From positions 187,001 to 251,000 of the forward strand of contig NZ_JACIEB010000005.1 in assembly GCF_014196635.1 (NCBI RefSeq): DNA of 64,000 nt, in the 5' to 3' direction. The notes below the pieces were generated by a model. That model was given only the letters and a program-made list of their open reading frames with translations. It did not search any database and was not told the origin of the DNA. The translations under genes were made by a program, and so were the position numbers. Below are positions 60,444 to 64,000 of this stretch, piece after piece (within the stretch, counting starts at the first letter, position 1; every line of letters begins with the position of its first letter). The DNA is from Sphingobium fontiphilum (GTDB taxonomy: Bacteria > Pseudomonadota > Alphaproteobacteria > Sphingomonadales > Sphingomonadaceae).

Positions 60444-61232
60444 ATGAAGGTTGCATGGATTGGACTGGGCCAGATGGGCCTGCCCACGGCAAAGGCAGTG
60501 GCTGCTGGCGGACATCAGGTGCGCGCGTATGACGTAAAGCCCCCGGCCGAGCAGGACGCGCAGGGGCTGGTGCTGGTCGGTTCGCCGCGCGAAGCCGCGC
60601 AGGATGCCGATCTGGTCTGTCTGGCGGTGTTTTCGGACGATCAGGTGGCCGATGTGCTGACCGGCCCGGAAGGCGTGCTAGACCTGCTCAAGCCCGGCGC
60701 GACCGTGGCGGTGTTCACCACCGGCAGCATCGAATCGATTCAGGCGATTGCCGCCGGCGTGCCCGCGGGCATCGCCATCCTCGATACCTGTTTCAGCCGC
60801 ATGCAATCGGAAATGGCATCGGGCAAGCTGACGTTGCTGGTCGGCGGTGATGCCGATGCGATCGAGCGCAACCGCCCGGTCTTCGATACCTTTGCCCGCG
60901 CGATCTTCCACGTCGGCGCCAGCGGCGCCGGGCGGGCGATCAAGCTGGTCAACAACATCCTGTTTGCCGGCCACATCCAGCTTGCCTGTGATGCGTTGCG
61001 CCTTGCCGAAGGGCTGGGGCTTGAACGTTCGTCCACCGCGGCTGCGCTGATCCAGTGCAGCGGCGCCAGCGACGTCATGGCGCGCTTTGTCGATGAAGAC
61101 CCGGCAGGCATGCTCGAAACCGTTCGCCGCTACATGGTCAAGGACGTCAGCGCGGCAATGGATGCGGGCGACAAGGCTGGTGTCGATCTTGGCGCTCTGG
61201 CTGCAGCGACCGCAACCTATATCGCCAAATAA
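60444..61232 (+). CDS. 3-hydroxyisobutyrate-dehydrogenase-like NAD(P) oxidoreductase
   Basis: A 262-residue beta-hydroxyacid dehydrogenase: IGLGQMGLPTAKA (Rossmann), VFTTGSIESI, DTCFSRMQSEMASGKL and the catalytic Lys in GAGRAIKLVNN. The family's second domain is shorter than in typical 290-residue members. RBS GAGAGGACAG lies before ATG 60444. Oxidises 3-hydroxyacids or reduces the keto or imine equivalents. Downstream of a 111-bp gap which contains GCGATAGG (60363-60370), sharing the CGATAGG motif of the palindrome at 38837. Confidence 0.9.
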   Translation: MKVAWIGLGQMGLPTAKAVAAGGHQVRAYDVKPPAEQDAQGLVLVGSPREAAQDADLVCLAVFSDDQVADVLTGPEGVLDLLKPGATVAVFTTGSIESIQAIAAGVPAGIAILDTCFSRMQSEMASGKLTLLVGGDADAIERNRPVFDTFARAIFHVGASGAGRAIKLVNNILFAGHIQLACDALRLAEGLGLERSSTAAALIQCSGASDVMARFVDEDPAGMLETVRRYMVKDVSAAMDAGDKAGVDLGALAAATATYIAK

Positions 61233-61269
61233 GCACGCGGACGCGCCTGCACTGCCGAGGAGGAATGCC

Positions 61270-61695
61270 GTGACCACATTTGCCGAAGGCCAGGATGCCC
61301 AGGCGCTGGCGGACCGCAACCGCGATCTTGTCATCACCCTGATGCAGGCGCTGGACAAATGCGATCTTGCAACGATCCGGACGATCCTTGCCCCGGACGT
61401 GGCGTGGTACGTTTCGGGCGTGGGCATGCTCGATCTCGAAACGCTGTTGACGCAGATGCAGCAGATGCTGGGCATGGCCACGGTGGCGAAGACCACCATT
61501 GTCGCCACGACCGCCGAAGGGGAAAGGGTTGCCGTGGAATCGCGCGGCAACTTCGAGTTTCCCGATGGGCGCGCCTATCGCAACCACTACCACCACCTGT
61601 TCACCGTGCGTGACGGGCGCGTGGTGGGGGTGCGCGAATACCTCGACCTGCAGGAGACCGAACGCGTGTTCGGCGCAATGGGCGACGGCGCTTGA
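61270..61695 (+). CDS. SnoaL/NTF2-like protein
   Basis: A 141-residue SnoaL-superfamily protein: LVITLMQALDKCDLATIRTI, VAWYVSGVGMLDLETLL, FEFPDGRAYRNHYHHLFTVRDGRVVGVREYLD, here in pieces (FPDGRAYRNHYHHL). It resembles the protein at 797. GTG 61270 has GGAGGAA 4-6 nt upstream. Its stop overlaps the TTG start of the methyltransferase (TTGA), so translation is coupled. Isomerase or cyclase candidate. Confidence 0.82.
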   Translation: MTTFAEGQDAQALADRNRDLVITLMQALDKCDLATIRTILAPDVAWYVSGVGMLDLETLLTQMQQMLGMATVAKTTIVATTAEGERVAVESRGNFEFPDGRAYRNHYHHLFTVRDGRVVGVREYLDLQETERVFGAMGDGA

Positions 61696-62765
61696 GCCAC
61701 GACGCGCCAGCGCCGACGGCGGCAATGCAGGGCGGTGGGTTCTATAACCGCAACTCCGCCTTGCAGGCTGCCAACCTCGGCTCTGCTCTGCCATTGTTCT
61801 TGGCGGCGGCGGCGGAATACCCGGTTGCGGCCGCGTCTCCCACGCCTTTCGGGATTGCGGACTATGGCGCGTCGCAAGGGCGCAATTCGATGATCCCGAT
61901 GGCGGCGGCCATTGACACGCTGCGACCCCGGATCGGGCCGGATCGCCCGATCGTGATCAGCCATGTCGATCTGCCGTCAAACGATTTCACCTCGTTGTTC
62001 ACCGTTCTGGACGAAGACCCCGCCAGCTATCTGGCCGGGCGCGCCAACGTCTATCCCATGGCAATCGGCCGTTCGCACTTCAGCGAAGTGTTGCCGGTGC
62101 ACAGTATCGATCTGGGCTGGACCTCCAATGCGCTTCACTGGATGAGCCGCAATCCCTGTGCGGTGCCCGACCACGGCTGGGGCGTGTTCAGCGCCGACCC
62201 GGCGGTGCGTGCCGCGATCGACGCGCAGCTTGATGCCGATTGGGTGGCGTTCCTGCACGCACGGGCGCGCGAGATGCGCCCCGGTGGGCGTCTGGTCTGC
62301 CAGTTCATGGGGCGCGGGCCGGATTCGCACGGCTTTGAATGGATGGCGAACGCGTTCTGGCAAAGCTGGGTCGACACCGCCGATGCAGGCCTGCTCAGCC
62401 AGGGCGAACTGGAGCGGATCAGCGCCCCTTCGGCCGGGCGGTCCGCCGCCCAGATCGAAGCGCCATTCCGCGATGGTCGCGTGACCGGGCTGCGTCTGGC
62501 CGATCTGGCCACGGTGCAGGCGCCCGACCCTTATTGGGATGCCTATCGCAACAGCGGCGATGCGGTGCAGCTTGGCCGGGTCTGGGCCGACATGATGCGC
62601 GCGGCCAACGGCCCCAGCTTCGCGGCCGCGCTTGATCCGGGGCGCGATCGTGGCACAGTGCTCGATGCCGTGACCGAAGCGCTTGCCGCAAGGATCGCCG
62701 CCGATCCGCAGCAGAACCGTTCGTTCAATGTCATCGTCGTGATCGAAGCCAGTGGCGCGGCGTAA
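61692..62765 (+). CDS. SABATH-type SAM-dependent carboxyl methyltransferase
   Basis: A 357-residue methyltransferase with the order of motifs known from the plant SABATH family (salicylate/jasmonate/theobromine methyltransferases): MQGGGFYNRNSALQ near the start, IADYGASQGRNSM (SAM loop), HVDLPSNDFTSLF, SNALHWMSRNP and GGRLVCQFMG. TTG 61692 overlaps the previous stop; an alternative ATG is 61725, which would begin at the MQGGG motif. Bacterial members of the family exist but are uncommon. Expected to methylate a carboxyl or hydroxyl group of a small acid. Coupled to SnoaL, suggesting the same substrate. Confidence 0.88.
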   Translation: MSHDAPAPTAAMQGGGFYNRNSALQAANLGSALPLFLAAAAEYPVAAASPTPFGIADYGASQGRNSMIPMAAAIDTLRPRIGPDRPIVISHVDLPSNDFTSLFTVLDEDPASYLAGRANVYPMAIGRSHFSEVLPVHSIDLGWTSNALHWMSRNPCAVPDHGWGVFSADPAVRAAIDAQLDADWVAFLHARAREMRPGGRLVCQFMGRGPDSHGFEWMANAFWQSWVDTADAGLLSQGELERISAPSAGRSAAQIEAPFRDGRVTGLRLADLATVQAPDPYWDAYRNSGDAVQLGRVWADMMRAANGPSFAAALDPGRDRGTVLDAVTEALAARIAADPQQNRSFNVIVVIEASGAA

Positions 62766-62847
62766 CGGGTGGCGGGGCGTCGCAGGCGGGCATCCCGATG
62801 CGCGTTGCAGCCCCGCTTAGGCTAAAAAGCACAAGGGAGAAGATAAG

Positions 62848-64000
62848 ATGGCAGTCGCCTTTCCTGAACCGGTCATTCCCGATCACGTGCCATCCGAACT
62901 GGTGCGCCCGTTCCCGTTCGTCTTCGGCACCACGACCGATGTCGATCCGTTCAACGCGCTGGCAGATTCAGTGCATGAAGGCCCGGAACTGATCTATGCG
63001 CCCCATGCCTATCCCGGCGGGACGCCCGCTTGGGTTCCGCGCCGCATGGAAGATATGCGCGCGATCTATCTTGATACCGATCATTATTCGACGCAGGATT
63101 TTTCGCCCTTTTCCAAACTGACCGGCGGTACCTGGATCAATTCGCCGGTAGAGCTTGATCCCCCTGCGCACGGCCCGTTCCGGCAGATGGTCAACCCCGC
63201 CTTCACGCCCAAGGCGATGGCCGCGCTGGAAGACAAGATCCGGGAATATGCGGTTGGTTATATCGACGGATTCGCTGCGCGCGGATCGTGCGAGTTCATG
63301 GCCGATTTCGCGTTCGAGTTCCCCATCAAGGTGTTCATGGAGTTGATGGGCCTGCCGCACGATCGTGTGGCGGAGTTCATGGACTGGGAAATGAACCTCC
63401 TGCACAACCATGATCTGTCCAAGATCGCGGACGCCACGAACAAGGTCGTAGCCTATCTCGGCAGCGAGATCGACGATCGCCGCGCCAATCCCCGTAACGA
63501 CCTCATCAGCTTTGGCGTCACCTCTACAATCGAAGGCCGCCCGCTGACGCAGGACGAATTGCTCGGCTTCATGTTCAACCTGTTCATCGGCGGGCTGGAT
63601 ACCGTGTCGACCAACATGGGCCTGCAGTTCTGGCACCTGGCGACACACCCTGAAGACCAAGCTGCGCTGCGCGCCAATCCGGCGGACATTCCCCACGCGA
63701 TCGACGAACTGATGCGGGCCTATGGGGCGGTCACGACATTCCGCACCTGCAAGAAGGAAACGACCATTCGCGGGCAGAAGATCATGCCGGGCGACAAGGT
63801 GTGCATGTCCACCACGCTGGCGGGGCGCGATCCAGCGGAGTTCGACAATCCCGGCGCCGTCGATTTTGCCCGCCGCCCCCGCCATGTCGGCTTCGGCTTC
63901 GGCATCCACACCTGCGTCGGCATGCATCTGGCGCGCCGTGAACTGCGCATTGCGATGGAGGAGTTTCTCGCCCGCATTCCGCCGTTCACCTTGCAGCCGG
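62848..64000 (+). CDS. Cytochrome P450, 3' truncated by window end
   Basis: The frame is open for 384 residues from ATG 62848 to the last base; no stop is reached. I-helix GGLDTVST, ExxR as ELMR, heme loop VGFGFGIHTCVG, and the tail GMHLARRELRIAMEEFL. The heme loop keeps the conserved Phe that the paralogue at 10835 lost. RBS AAGGGAGAAG precedes the ATG. About 10-20 residues are expected beyond the window. Downstream of the methyltransferase with an 82-bp gap; redox partner unknown. Confidence 0.92.
   Translation, partial: MAVAFPEPVIPDHVPSELVRPFPFVFGTTTDVDPFNALADSVHEGPELIYAPHAYPGGTPAWVPRRMEDMRAIYLDTDHYSTQDFSPFSKLTGGTWINSPVELDPPAHGPFRQMVNPAFTPKAMAALEDKIREYAVGYIDGFAARGSCEFMADFAFEFPIKVFMELMGLPHDRVAEFMDWEMNLLHNHDLSKIADATNKVVAYLGSEIDDRRANPRNDLISFGVTSTIEGRPLTQDELLGFMFNLFIGGLDTVSTNMGLQFWHLATHPEDQAALRANPADIPHAIDELMRAYGAVTTFRTCKKETTIRGQKIMPGDKVCMSTTLAGRDPAEFDNPGAVDFARRPRHVGFGFGIHTCVGMHLARRELRIAMEEFLARIPPFTLQP

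Noticed and set aside
1..64000. Mobile island borders (att sites, integrase, IS elements)
   Set aside because: No transposase, integrase, tRNA or matching terminal repeats are visible in the window, so horizontal transfer cannot be supported from sequence here.

Overview
The window is about 64 kb of GC-rich DNA, densely packed with catabolic genes. The combination of a TonB-dependent receptor with a DIIVTARR TonB box, several SnoaL/NTF2-like proteins, P450s, SDRs, luciferase-like oxidoreductases and phosphotransferase-like proteins points to an alphaproteobacterium of the sphingomonad type (Novosphingobium/Sphingobium-like). That placement is inference from gene content. I see no rRNA, tRNA, CRISPR, transposase or phage gene. 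The window opens and closes inside genes.

Layout. (a) 1-6236, plus strand: a tight operon of a luciferase-like oxidoreductase (truncated), SnoaL, phosphotransferase-like protein, P450, SDR, dihydrodipicolinate-reductase-like protein and SnoaL. (b) 10575-6224, minus: KstD-like flavoprotein, GST, phosphotransferase-like protein, GST. (c) 10835-15964, plus: P450, TetR, GMC oxidoreductase, aldehyde dehydrogenase. (d) 20780-15971, minus: SDR, SnoaL, SDR, luciferase-like oxidoreductase, quinone-oxidoreductase-type MDR, tyrosine-phosphatase-like protein. (e) 21089-24912, plus: TonB-dependent receptor and phosphotransferase-like protein, followed by a convergent TetR. (f) 25877-43743, plus: SDR, DUF1330, a large OYE-like flavoprotein, EthD, then thiolase, FadB/J and acyl-CoA dehydrogenase, two tandem esterases, a MaoC remnant, a molybdopterin oxidoreductase, a MalT-type LuxR regulator, a BKACE-type protein and an AMACR-like CoA transferase/racemase. 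(g) 43802-49242: short units in alternating orientation, with a second phosphatase, SMP-30, a decayed PQQ dehydrogenase, two SnoaL proteins and a canonical small-molecule kinase. (h) 49243-54574: SnoaL, CMD, AraC and SDR, convergent with an MDR and a KstD-like flavoprotein. (i) 54738-64000, plus: SnoaL, luciferase-like oxidoreductase, sulfotransferase, SDR, DUF1214-like protein, VOC, HIBADH-like protein, SnoaL, a SABATH-type methyltransferase and a P450 cut by the window end.

How it may fit together (inference). A hydrophobic polycyclic or terpenoid-like compound would enter through the TonB receptor, be hydroxylated by P450s, and be oxidised by SDR, GMC, ALDH and KstD-like enzymes. SnoaL-fold proteins, of which there are eight, could catalyse isomerisation, hydration or ring steps. 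Acyl side chains would go through racemase, acyl-CoA dehydrogenase, FadB/J and thiolase. Steroid or terpenoid substrates are compatible, but no diagnostic ring-cleavage enzyme is visible. The most unusual aspect is group-transfer chemistry inside a catabolic island: three kinase-fold proteins with an altered catalytic loop, one canonical kinase, two phosphatases, a sulfotransferase, two GSTs and a plant-like carboxyl methyltransferase.
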